Assembly: GCA_947478655.1 (NCBI GenBank)
Contig: CANJWU010000088.1
Span: 1 to 5,406, forward strand
From: Sphingobacteriales bacterium
GTDB lineage: Bacteria > Bacteroidota > Bacteroidia > Sphingobacteriales > Sphingobacteriaceae
DNA: 5,406 bases
Direction: 5' to 3'
The notes below the pieces were generated by a model. That model ran no database searches and was not told the DNA's origin. It saw only the letters and a list, made by a program, of their open reading frames with translations. A program made the translations under genes and the position numbers. Positions 1 to 5,406 of the stretch are shown piece by piece. Numbering within the stretch: the stretch's first letter is position 1; each line of letters begins with the position of its first letter.

Positions 1-767
1 AATCTAAAATATTCGTTTACTAATGGCGCAATTATTTTCCATTGATCATATCTTAAATTATCAATTAAAATAAAGAAGGTAGGCTGTGTTTCTGATAAAT
101 TAGGAAGCACTTTTTTTCTTAGCATACTATGCGAAAGCATAGGCGCTTTTTCTGGTTGTTTTAACCAATTCAAATAATTTTTTTCTATAAATTTTGAAAA
201 CAAGGCGTTAGCTTCTGATTTTTGTAAAGTTAAAATCTCGTGCATGCCCGCATCTTCTAATTGTTCTAGGGCTAGCTCCCAGTATACCAGTTTACGGTAA
301 GCATCCATCCATTCTTCAATGTTTTGCACATCGTTGAGTTGGCTGCCTAAATTTCTAAATTCTTGTTGGTAAGCCGAGGCTGTTTTTTCTGTGATTAACC
401 TTTTATTATCCAGAATTTTTTTGATGGTTAATAAAATTTGTTTTGGGTTAACGGGTTTTATTAAGTAGTCTGCAATTTTTTTCCCAATCGCCTCTTCCAT
501 TAAATATTCTTCTTCGTTTTTGGTAATGAGTACCACTGGAATTTCGGAATTGAAATTTTTTATTTCAACCAGTGTTTCTAAACCTGTTAAACCAGGCATA
601 TTTTCATCTAGGAAAACCAAATCGAAATAATTAGATTTAATTAAATCTATTGCATCTGCTCCATTGGTAACTGTTTTTACTTGGTATCCTTTTTCATTTA
701 AAAATAAAATATGGGGCTTTAAAAGGTCAATTTCATCATCTGCCCATAATATCATCGTATCTTGCAT
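1..767 (-). CDS. porX: PorX-type response regulator with PglZ domain (N-terminal half, cut by window edge)
   Basis: Reading the minus strand from the ATG at 767-765 gives 255 open codons that run off the left edge without a stop. Residues 1-120 are a CheY-like receiver: acidic pair D10-D11 in LWADDE, phospho-acceptor D54 in VFLDENMPG, T82, and K104 in LIKPVN, so all phosphorylation residues are present. Residues of about 120-205 look helical and link to the start of a PglZ (alkaline-phosphatase-fold) domain, whose first metal-ligand motif appears as IDNLRYDQW with D236. Family members are a little over 500 residues, so roughly half is missing, including the rest of the metal site. In Porphyromonas gingivalis PorX works with the kinase PorY and sigma factor SigP to control type IX secretion genes; the same role here is inferred. 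M5 is an alternative start, but MQDTMILWADDE fits the family. The upstream sequence is A/G-rich without a real Shine-Dalgarno. Confidence 0.93.
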   Translation of the reverse strand, partial: MQDTMILWADDEIDLLKPHILFLNEKGYQVKTVTNGADAIDLIKSNYFDLVFLDENMPGLTGLETLVEIKNFNSEIPVVLITKNEEEYLMEEAIGKKIADYLIKPVNPKQILLTIKKILDNKRLITEKTASAYQQEFRNLGSQLNDVQNIEEWMDAYRKLVYWELALEQLEDAGMHEILTLQKSEANALFSKFIEKNYLNWLKQPEKAPMLSHSMLRKKVLPNLSETQPTFFILIDNLRYDQWKIIAPLVNEYFR

Positions 768-782
768 CTTTCTTTTTTCTTA

Positions 783-798
783 TTGTTAAATTTAACAA
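783..798. promoter_or_regulatory. Perfect 16-bp palindrome in the porX / HD-gene divergent intergenic region
   Basis: TTGTTAAATTTAACAA equals its own reverse complement, and the symmetry stops at the flanking bases (A782 and C799). It lies in the 61-bp gap between the divergently transcribed porX and HD genes, ending 15 bp upstream of the porX start and 30 bp upstream of the HD gene start. Its core TAAATTTA matches the Bacteroidota -7 element TAnnTTTG at all but the last base in both orientations. On the plus strand a TTG at 762-764 lies 22 bp upstream of it. It could be a dimeric regulator's operator, a shared weak -7 element, or chance in AT-rich DNA. The function is inferred; only the symmetry is seen. 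Confidence 0.45.
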
Positions 799-828
799 CT
801 TTACCATCATTTTATTATCCTAATTCCA

Positions 829-2046
829 TTGAACAAGAAGAAATTATTTAACGACCCCGTATATGGCTTTGTGAGTATTGCTTACGAAACCGTATTTGAT
901 TTAATAGAACACCCTTATTTTCAACGTTTAAGAAACATTAAACAGCTGGGTCTAACCCATTTAGTGTATCCTGGTGCTTTACATACCCGATTTCATCACG
1001 CTTTAGGTGCGATGCATTTAATGGGTATTGCGCTCGAAACTTTGAAAAATAAAGGAGTGGCTATTACAGAAGAAGAAGCAGAGGCGGTAACCATCGCTAT
1101 TTTGTTACATGATATTGGACACGGCCCATTCTCACATGCATTAGAAAGTTGCATTGTACCTGGTGTTCAGCACGAAGCATTGTCTGTATTAATTATGCAT
1201 CGTTTAAATAAAACCTTTAATGGAAAATTAAGCTTAGCCATTGCCATTTTTGAAAATAAATACGAAAAGAAATTTTTACATCAATTAGTTTCTAGTCAAT
1301 TAGACATGGACAGATTAGACTATTTAAATAGGGATAGTTTTTATACGGGTGTTTCTGAAGGAGTAATAGGATTTGATCGTATTCTTAAAATGTTACATGT
1401 TGTAAATGATGAGTTGGTGGTTGAAGAAAAAGGAATTTATTCTATTGAGAAATTTTTGATTTCTCGTAGGTTAATGTATTGGCAAGTATATCTACATAAA
1501 ACGGTTATAGCCGCAGAACAATTATTGGTTAAAATATTTCAACGCGCTAAAGCTATTGCAAACAAAGGCGTTCCACTATTTGCAAGCCCTTCTTTTAATC
1601 TGTTATTAGCAAACCAAATTAGTACAGCGGCATTTTATGAAAACGAGTTATACCTCGACGCATTTATGAAATTAGATGATAGTGATTTGTTTTCTGCTAT
1701 TAAAGTATGGGCCGAACACGAAGACCCCATTTTAGCTAAACTGTGTAAATTATTAATTGACCGAAAATTATTTACGATTGAAATGCAAAACGAAGCATTT
1801 ACATCTAAAAGCATGCAAGCGCATAAAGACAAATTAAACCTATCGTTTCCACTTACAGCTCAAGACCAAGACTATTTTGTTTTTACAGGAATGATTACCA
1901 ACAATGCCTACAACATGGAGGTAGGTAAAATTAATATTTTAACAAAATCAAAAGGCTTGATTGATATTGCGGATGCATCCGATAATTTAAATTTATCTGC
2001 TTTGAGTAAAACGGTTGAAAAATATTTTATTTGTTATCCTAAATAA
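829..2046 (+). CDS. HD-domain phosphohydrolase (dGTPase/SAMHD1-like, COG1078 type)
   Basis: This 405-residue cytoplasmic protein has the complete H...HD...D metal site of HD phosphohydrolases: H57 in RFHHALG, H94-D95 in LLHDIGHGPFSH, and D161 in LDMDRLDYLNRDS. These align with H167, H206-D207 and D311 of human SAMHD1, and Y165 and D169 fall where SAMHD1 has Y315 and D319. The family removes triphosphate from dNTPs or hydrolyses related nucleotides; the actual substrate cannot be read here. The N-terminus (NDPVYGF, then EHPYFQRLRNIKQLG) is the typical opening of the family. The start is a TTG: no in-frame ATG exists between it and the upstream stop at 793-795, and MNKKK-NDPVYGF fits relatives. 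There is no visible ribosome binding site. The stop lies 52 bp before lpxD, with no hairpin terminator between, so readthrough into the lipid A genes is possible. Confidence 0.9.
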   Translation: MNKKKLFNDPVYGFVSIAYETVFDLIEHPYFQRLRNIKQLGLTHLVYPGALHTRFHHALGAMHLMGIALETLKNKGVAITEEEAEAVTIAILLHDIGHGPFSHALESCIVPGVQHEALSVLIMHRLNKTFNGKLSLAIAIFENKYEKKFLHQLVSSQLDMDRLDYLNRDSFYTGVSEGVIGFDRILKMLHVVNDELVVEEKGIYSIEKFLISRRLMYWQVYLHKTVIAAEQLLVKIFQRAKAIANKGVPLFASPSFNLLLANQISTAAFYENELYLDAFMKLDDSDLFSAIKVWAEHEDPILAKLCKLLIDRKLFTIEMQNEAFTSKSMQAHKDKLNLSFPLTAQDQDYFVFTGMITNNAYNMEVGKINILTKSKGLIDIADASDNLNLSALSKTVEKYFICYPK

Positions 2047-2063
2047 TATTCCTTCCATTCAGA

Positions 2064-2094
2064 TTTGTAACTTTAATGGATAATTTTAACTTTG
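2064..2094 (+). promoter_or_regulatory. Bacteroidota-type promoter for lpxD (TTTG-N19-TAACTTTG)
   Basis: TTTG at 2064-2067 and TAACTTTG at 2087-2094 are separated by 19 bases and match both elements of the known Bacteroidetes promoter (TTTG or TTG at -33, TAnnTTTG at -7). The box ends only 4 bases before the lpxD ATG at 2099, so transcription should start at or within a few bases of the start codon, giving a leaderless or nearly leaderless mRNA. The match is seen directly; the start point is inferred. Confidence 0.7.
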
Positions 2095-2098
2095 TATC

Positions 2099-3133
2099 AT
2101 GCAATTTACCGCTCAAGAAATTTGTTTAATGCTTCAAGGCGAGTTGGATGGAAATCCAGCCGAAGTGGTCAGTGCATTGTCTAAAATCGAAGAAGGAAAA
2201 AAGGGAACCCTTTCTTTTCTTTCTAATCCCAAATACGAACATTTTCTTTATGATACGCAAGCATCTGTCGTAATCGTTAATAAATCTTTAAAGTTAGAAA
2301 AAGCTGTGAAGGCCACTCTTATAAAAGTGGACAATGCTTACACTGCATTTTCGGTTTTATTGGATAAATACAATACCATCAAATTACATAAATCAGGAAT
2401 CGAACAACCTAGTTTTATAAGTGAATCGGCTACAATCGGCGCCAATTGCTATGTTGGAGCCTTTGCATACATTGGAAATAATGTAACTATTGGAAATAAT
2501 GTAAAATTATATCCGCAAGTTTTTGTTGGAGATAATGTAACTATTGCAGATGATACTACTCTTTTTGCAGGCGTTAAAATATATTCAGATTGTGTAATTG
2601 GCAAGGGAGTAATAATTCATGCTGGAGCGGTAATTGGTAGTGATGGTTTTGGTTTTGCACCGCAAGCCGATGGTACTTATCAAAAAATTGCTCAAATTGG
2701 AAATGTGATTATTGAAGATTTAGTAGAAATTGGATCCAATACCAGTATTGATCGTGCAACTATGGGTTCTACCATTATTCGTGCAGGGGTAAAGCTAGAC
2801 AACTTAATTCAAGTAGCACATAATGTAGAAATCGGTAAAAACACCGTAATTGCCTCTCAAACGGGCATTTCGGGTAGTACCCATATTGACGAAAATGTGG
2901 TTTTGGGAGGCCAAGTTGGTGTTGCAGGTCATATTCATGTTGCCAAAGGTTCTCAAATAGCCGCCCAATCGGGTATCACAAAAACCGTTACGCTCGAAAA
3001 CAAGCAATGGGGAGGCTCTCCACTAGCTATTTTCCGCGATTCTTTGAAAAATCAAGCAGTCTATCGCAGGCTTCCAGAGCTTGAAAAACGCATTGAGGAG
3101 CTTGAACAGCAACTCAAGCAAAAGGGTTCATAA
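2099..3133 (+). CDS. lpxD: UDP-3-O-(3-hydroxyacyl)glucosamine N-acyltransferase LpxD
   Basis: LpxD carries out the third step of lipid A synthesis in the cytoplasm: it transfers a 3-hydroxyacyl chain from ACP to the 2-amino group of UDP-3-O-acyl-glucosamine, giving UDP-2,3-diacylglucosamine. Residues 1-100 form the uridine-binding domain ([15 protein letters not shown] at 36-50). Residues of about 104-300 form a left-handed beta-helix of hexapeptide repeats (IGNNVT, VGDNVT, IGKNTV). The catalytic histidine is H241 in QVAHNVEIG, equivalent to H239 of E. coli, and the family motif SDGFGFA is at 181-187. Residues 320-343 form a C-terminal helix with hydrophobics at L325, L328, I332, L335 and L339 in 3-4 spacing, a short coiled coil; in E. 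coli this helix contributes to ACP binding. At 344 residues it is full length. It precedes lpxC-fabZ by 66 bp and has its own promoter just upstream. Confidence 0.97.
   Translation: MQFTAQEICLMLQGELDGNPAEVVSALSKIEEGKKGTLSFLSNPKYEHFLYDTQASVVIVNKSLKLEKAVKATLIKVDNAYTAFSVLLDKYNTIKLHKSGIEQPSFISESATIGANCYVGAFAYIGNNVTIGNNVKLYPQVFVGDNVTIADDTTLFAGVKIYSDCVIGKGVIIHAGAVIGSDGFGFAPQADGTYQKIAQIGNVIIEDLVEIGSNTSIDRATMGSTIIRAGVKLDNLIQVAHNVEIGKNTVIASQTGISGSTHIDENVVLGGQVGVAGHIHVAKGSQIAAQSGITKTVTLENKQWGGSPLAIFRDSLKNQAVYRRLPELEKRIEELEQQLKQKGS
2471..2546 (+). repeat. 18-bp-period repeats encoding LpxD beta-helix turns
   Basis: A 16-base string, ATTGGAAATAATGTAA, occurs at 2471-2486 and again at 2489-2504, exactly 18 bases later. 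A close copy (GTTGGAGATAATGTAACT) starts at 2525, 54 bases (3 x 18) after the first. Each 18-base unit is one hexapeptide ([18 protein letters not shown]). This is the DNA trace of the beta-helix, kept unusually uniform by repeated codon choice, and not a mobile or regulatory repeat. Confidence 0.75.
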
Positions 3134-3150
3134 TTTAATCGGTCAAACAT

Positions 3151-3181
3151 TTTGTATAAAGGCAGTTTCTAGATACATTTG
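3151..3181 (+). promoter_or_regulatory. Bacteroidota-type promoter for lpxC-fabZ (TTTG-N19-TACATTTG)
   Basis: TTTG at 3151-3154 and TACATTTG at 3174-3181 are separated by 19 bases, the same spacing as the promoter before lpxD. The box lies wholly in the 66-bp gap after lpxD and ends 18 bases before the preferred ATG at 3200. The transcript start should fall near 3185-3188, leaving a leader of about 12-15 bases. It would let lpxC-fabZ-lpxA be expressed apart from lpxD. The match is seen; its activity is inferred. Confidence 0.65.
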
Positions 3182-3199
3182 CGGGAATAATCCTTGCTA

Positions 3200-4597
3200 A
3201 TGAATCTAAAACAAACTACCATTAAAGCTCCTGTAACTGTAAAAGGAGTTGGTTTACATACGGGTAAAGAAGTAACCATGACTTTTAAGCCTGCCCCAGA
3301 AAATCATGGGTTTAAATTTCAACGCATCGATTTACCAGGTTCCCCAATTATTGATGCCGATGTTGATAATGTAACAGATACTTCTAGAGGAACAACCATT
3401 ACACAAAACGGAGCAAGTGTTTCTACAGTAGAACACACCTTGGCTGCTTTAGCAGGCTTAGAGCTAGATAATATTTTAATTGAAATCAATGCACCCGAAA
3501 CACCTATTATGGATGGCAGTTCTATTATTTTTATAGAAGAGCTTGAAAAAGTTGGTTTCGAAATTCAGGATGCAGATAGAGAATACTTTGTCATTCCTTC
3601 TAACATTACTTATTCAGAATCTGATCGTCAAGTGGAAATGGTGGCGATGCCATACATCGATGACTATCGCATAACAGTAATGGTAGATTATAACTCACCC
3701 GTATTAGGCAGTCAACATGCGGGTTTGTCGGGTATTGCACAATTTAAAAAAGAAATTGCTTCTTGCAGAACATTTTGTTTTTTGCATGAATTAGAAATGC
3801 TTTTAAAAAATAATTTAATTAAAGGCGGAGATTTAAATAATGCCATTGTTGTAGTAGACAAAGTGGTAAGCGAAGAAGAATTAGATCACCTTGCAAAACT
3901 ATTTAACCGAGATAAAATTGCAGTTGCAAGAGAAGGCATTTTAAACAATGTGGAGTTGCGTCATCAAAACGAACCAGCTCGACATAAATTATTAGATGTA
4001 ATCGGCGATTTAGCTTTAATTGGAATGCCATTAAAAGGGCATGTAATGGCCGCAAGACCTGGACATGCAGCCAATGTTGCCTTTGCTAAAAAAATCAAAG
4101 CATTAATCAAAAAAGATAAAGCGAAAAAAAATATTCCAATTTATAATCCTAATGTGCCACCAATTTATGACACAATAGGTATCATGAATATCTTGCCTCA
4201 CCGTCAACCCTTTTTATTAATCGACAAAATTATTGAATTGTCTTCTAAGCATGTGGTGGGAGTAAAAAATGTGACCATGAACGAAGAGTTCTTTAAAGGA
4301 CACTTTCCTGGAAACCCTGTAATGCCGGGCGTTTTACAAGTTGAAGCAATGGCGCAAACAGGTGGAATTTTAGTTTTAAATACCGTGCCAGATCCAGAAA
4401 ATTATTGGACTTACTTTATGAAAATTGAAAATGCAAGATTCAAAGATAAAGTTGTACCCGGAGATACTATTCTTTTCAGATGTGATTTAATGGCTCCTAT
4501 TCGTAGGGGAATATGTCAAATGAAAGGAATTGCATTTGTTGGTGATAAAATTGTAATGGAAGCAGAATTAATGGCACAAATAGTAAGAAGAAGTTAA
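3200..4597 (+). CDS. lpxC/fabZ: Fused UDP-3-O-acyl-GlcNAc deacetylase / 3-hydroxyacyl-ACP dehydratase (LpxC-FabZ)
   Basis: This 465-residue bifunctional cytoplasmic enzyme has LpxC at about 1-300, the zinc deacetylase of the committed lipid A step, and FabZ at about 322-465, which dehydrates 3-hydroxyacyl-ACP in fatty acid elongation. LpxC residues seen: GVGLHTG at 16-22, E78-H79 in VEHTLAAL (general base and zinc ligand), zinc ligands H262 and D266 in RHKLLDVIGD, and H289 in GHAAN. FabZ shows ILPHRQPFLLID at 331-342 and the catalytic pair H368 (GHFPGNPVMPG) and E382 (EAMAQTGG). A lysine-rich stretch (297-310) and proline-containing segment join them. This fusion is typical of Bacteroidota. 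The ATG at 3200 is preferred over an in-frame TTG at 3194: it gives MNLKQTTIK, as in relatives, and places E78-H79 at the E. coli numbering. The stop abuts the lpxA ATG, so the two are surely cotranscribed. Confidence 0.97.
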   Translation: MNLKQTTIKAPVTVKGVGLHTGKEVTMTFKPAPENHGFKFQRIDLPGSPIIDADVDNVTDTSRGTTITQNGASVSTVEHTLAALAGLELDNILIEINAPETPIMDGSSIIFIEELEKVGFEIQDADREYFVIPSNITYSESDRQVEMVAMPYIDDYRITVMVDYNSPVLGSQHAGLSGIAQFKKEIASCRTFCFLHELEMLLKNNLIKGGDLNNAIVVVDKVVSEEELDHLAKLFNRDKIAVAREGILNNVELRHQNEPARHKLLDVIGDLALIGMPLKGHVMAARPGHAANVAFAKKIKALIKKDKAKKNIPIYNPNVPPIYDTIGIMNILPHRQPFLLIDKIIELSSKHVVGVKNVTMNEEFFKGHFPGNPVMPGVLQVEAMAQTGGILVLNTVPDPENYWTYFMKIENARFKDKVVPGDTILFRCDLMAPIRRGICQMKGIAFVGDKIVMEAELMAQIVRRS

Positions 4598-5392
4598 ATG
4601 AGCAACATGAATCAATCCCTTACCTATATTCATCCTGAAGCAATCATTGGCGAAAATGTGACCATTGATCCATTTGTTTCGATCCAAAAAAATGTAACTA
4701 TTGGCGATGGCTCTTGGATAGGATCCAATGTGACTATCATGGAAGGTGCAAGAATTGGTAAGAATTGTAAAATTTTTCCGGGTGCAGTCATTTCAGCTAT
4801 TCCACAAGATTTAAAATACAACGGCGAAAATACAACGGCCGAGATTGGTGACAATACAACAATCAGAGAATTTGTTTCGATCAATAGAGGTACAACCGAA
4901 AAATATAAAACGGTTGTAGGAAAAAATTGTTTAATTATGGCTTATGCCCATGTTGCACATGATTGTATTTTAGGCGATCATATTATTTTAGCAAACAGCG
5001 TAAACTTAGCAGGGCATGTAACCATAGAGGATTACGCAATATTAGAAGGCATGGCTGCTGTTGGACAATTTTTAACCATAGGTGCACATAGTTTTGTTGC
5101 TGGTGGTACATTGGTCAGAAAAAATGTTCCTCCTTTTACTAAAGCGGCAAGAGAACCAATCAGTTATGTTGGTATTAATTCTGTTGGCTTGAGAAGGAGA
5201 GGATTTACAGAAAATAACATTCGTCAAATAGAAGATATCTACAGAATTTTATTTGTTAGAGGTTTAAGTACATCGAATGCTTTAGCACAAATCGAATCAG
5301 AGATACCATCTTCTTTAATAAAAGATCAAATTTTAACTTTCGTTAAAAACTCTAAAGAGGGTATTATGAAAGGCATAGGTCGAAATGTATGA
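4598..5392 (+). CDS. lpxA: Acyl-ACP--UDP-N-acetylglucosamine O-acyltransferase LpxA
   Basis: LpxA catalyses the first lipid A step, transferring a 3-hydroxyacyl group from ACP to the 3-OH of UDP-GlcNAc. Residues 10-180 are hexapeptide-repeat beta-helix. The signature AYAHVAHDCILGDH holds H118 and catalytic H121 (E. coli H122 and H125), and H140 in LAGHV matches H144. IPQDLKY at 68-74 and GLRRRGFTENNIRQ at 197-210 are also classic. At 264 residues it is full length, with a helical C-terminal domain for trimer and ACP contacts. Two E. coli histidines are absent: H99 aligns with N96 and H160 with G156. The chain-length position G173 aligns with G169, a small residue compatible with long acyl chains. 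The ATG directly follows the lpxC-fabZ stop with no gap, consistent with translational coupling; a second in-frame ATG at 4607 is also possible, with purine-rich AGAAGAAG just before the first start. Confidence 0.96.
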   Translation: MSNMNQSLTYIHPEAIIGENVTIDPFVSIQKNVTIGDGSWIGSNVTIMEGARIGKNCKIFPGAVISAIPQDLKYNGENTTAEIGDNTTIREFVSINRGTTEKYKTVVGKNCLIMAYAHVAHDCILGDHIILANSVNLAGHVTIEDYAILEGMAAVGQFLTIGAHSFVAGGTLVRKNVPPFTKAAREPISYVGINSVGLRRRGFTENNIRQIEDIYRILFVRGLSTSNALAQIESEIPSSLIKDQILTFVKNSKEGIMKGIGRNV

Positions 5393-5406
5393 GAATCGAA
5401 TTAAGT
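5389..5406 (+). CDS. Start of a further gene overlapping lpxA (6 codons, cut by window edge)
   Basis: The sequence ATGA at 5389-5392 holds both the lpxA stop and a new ATG in another frame, which opens MRIELS and stays open to the window edge. Four-base overlaps of this kind usually mark translationally coupled operon genes. Six codons are too few to name the product. In related Bacteroidota an ABC-transporter ATP-binding protein or efp can follow lpxA, and the beta-strand-like opening MRIELS would suit an ABC ATPase, but that is a weak inference. Confidence 0.5.

Noticed and set aside
1635..1832. Open frame of 65 codons on the minus strand inside the HD gene
   Set aside because: It lies wholly within a well-supported gene in another frame, shows no recognisable motif, and has no promoter or start signal of its own.
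2804..3007. Open frame of 67 codons on the minus strand inside lpxD
   Set aside because: It is the antisense shadow of the LpxD beta-helix repeats, whose biased codons keep the opposite strand open.
3100..3119. GCTTGA / TCAAGC inverted repeat near the end of lpxD as a terminator
   Set aside because: It has a 6-bp stem with an 8-base loop inside the coding region and no T-run after it. The sequence is explained by heptad-repeat codons (GAGCTTGAA recurs 21 bases apart).
3194..3199. TTG at 3194 as the lpxC-fabZ start, with GGGAA 6 bases upstream
   Set aside because: It adds only two residues. The ATG at 3200 matches the family's N-terminus and numbering, and Shine-Dalgarno pairing is little used in this phylum.
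2480..4704. Shared 14-base string AATGTAACTATTGG in lpxD (2480-2493) and lpxA (4691-4704) as a regulatory repeat
   Set aside because: Both copies encode the same beta-helix turn (NVTIG) in two paralogous acyltransferases, so protein similarity and codon bias explain it.
4630..4884. Open frame of 84 codons on the minus strand inside lpxA
   Set aside because: It is again a shadow of hexapeptide-repeat coding; its repeating proline/serine pattern mirrors the repeats on the other strand.
5331..5348. TTTTAAC-TTTC-GTTAAAA hairpin near the 3' end of lpxA
   Set aside because: The stem has only one G-C pair, lies within conserved coding sequence and is followed by no T-run, so neither a terminator nor a regulatory structure is supported.

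Overview
The window is a stretch of core, vertically conserved chromosome from an AT-rich member of the Bacteroidota. The evidence is a PorX-type response regulator with a PglZ domain, a fused LpxC-FabZ protein, promoters of the TTTG-N19-TAnnTTTG type, and no clear Shine-Dalgarno sequences. Protein wording and the order porX / HD hydrolase / lpxD / lpxC-fabZ / lpxA suggest the Sphingobacteriales or a nearby order, but the sequence alone does not fix the family.

Layout: positions 1-767 on the minus strand hold the N-terminal half of porX, which runs off the left edge. A 61-bp divergent intergenic region (768-828) follows and contains a perfect 16-bp palindrome. All other genes are on the plus strand: an HD-domain phosphohydrolase (829-2046, TTG start), lpxD (2099-3133), lpxC-fabZ (start best placed at 3200, ending 4597), lpxA (4598-5392), and the first six codons of another gene (from 5389) that overlaps lpxA by four bases. 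No gene-free stretch exceeds 70 bp, and I see no RNA genes, mobile elements or CRISPR arrays.

Functionally, lpxA, lpxC and lpxD encode the first three steps of lipid A synthesis: acylation of UDP-GlcNAc, its deacetylation, and the second (N-) acylation. FabZ, fused to LpxC, draws on the same 3-hydroxyacyl-ACP pool for fatty acid elongation, so the cluster sits at the branch point between lipopolysaccharide and phospholipid. PorX is a regulator of type IX secretion in its studied relatives and is transcribed away from the cluster. The HD protein is probably a nucleotide (dNTP) hydrolase, and its link to lipid A is only positional.

I found no new multi-gene system. The points most worth a second look are two matching Bacteroidota promoters inside the cluster (one placing the predicted transcript start almost on the lpxD start codon), the palindrome between porX and the HD gene, the loss of the usual LpxC C-terminal degradation tag because of the fusion, and LpxA active-site differences from E. 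coli.
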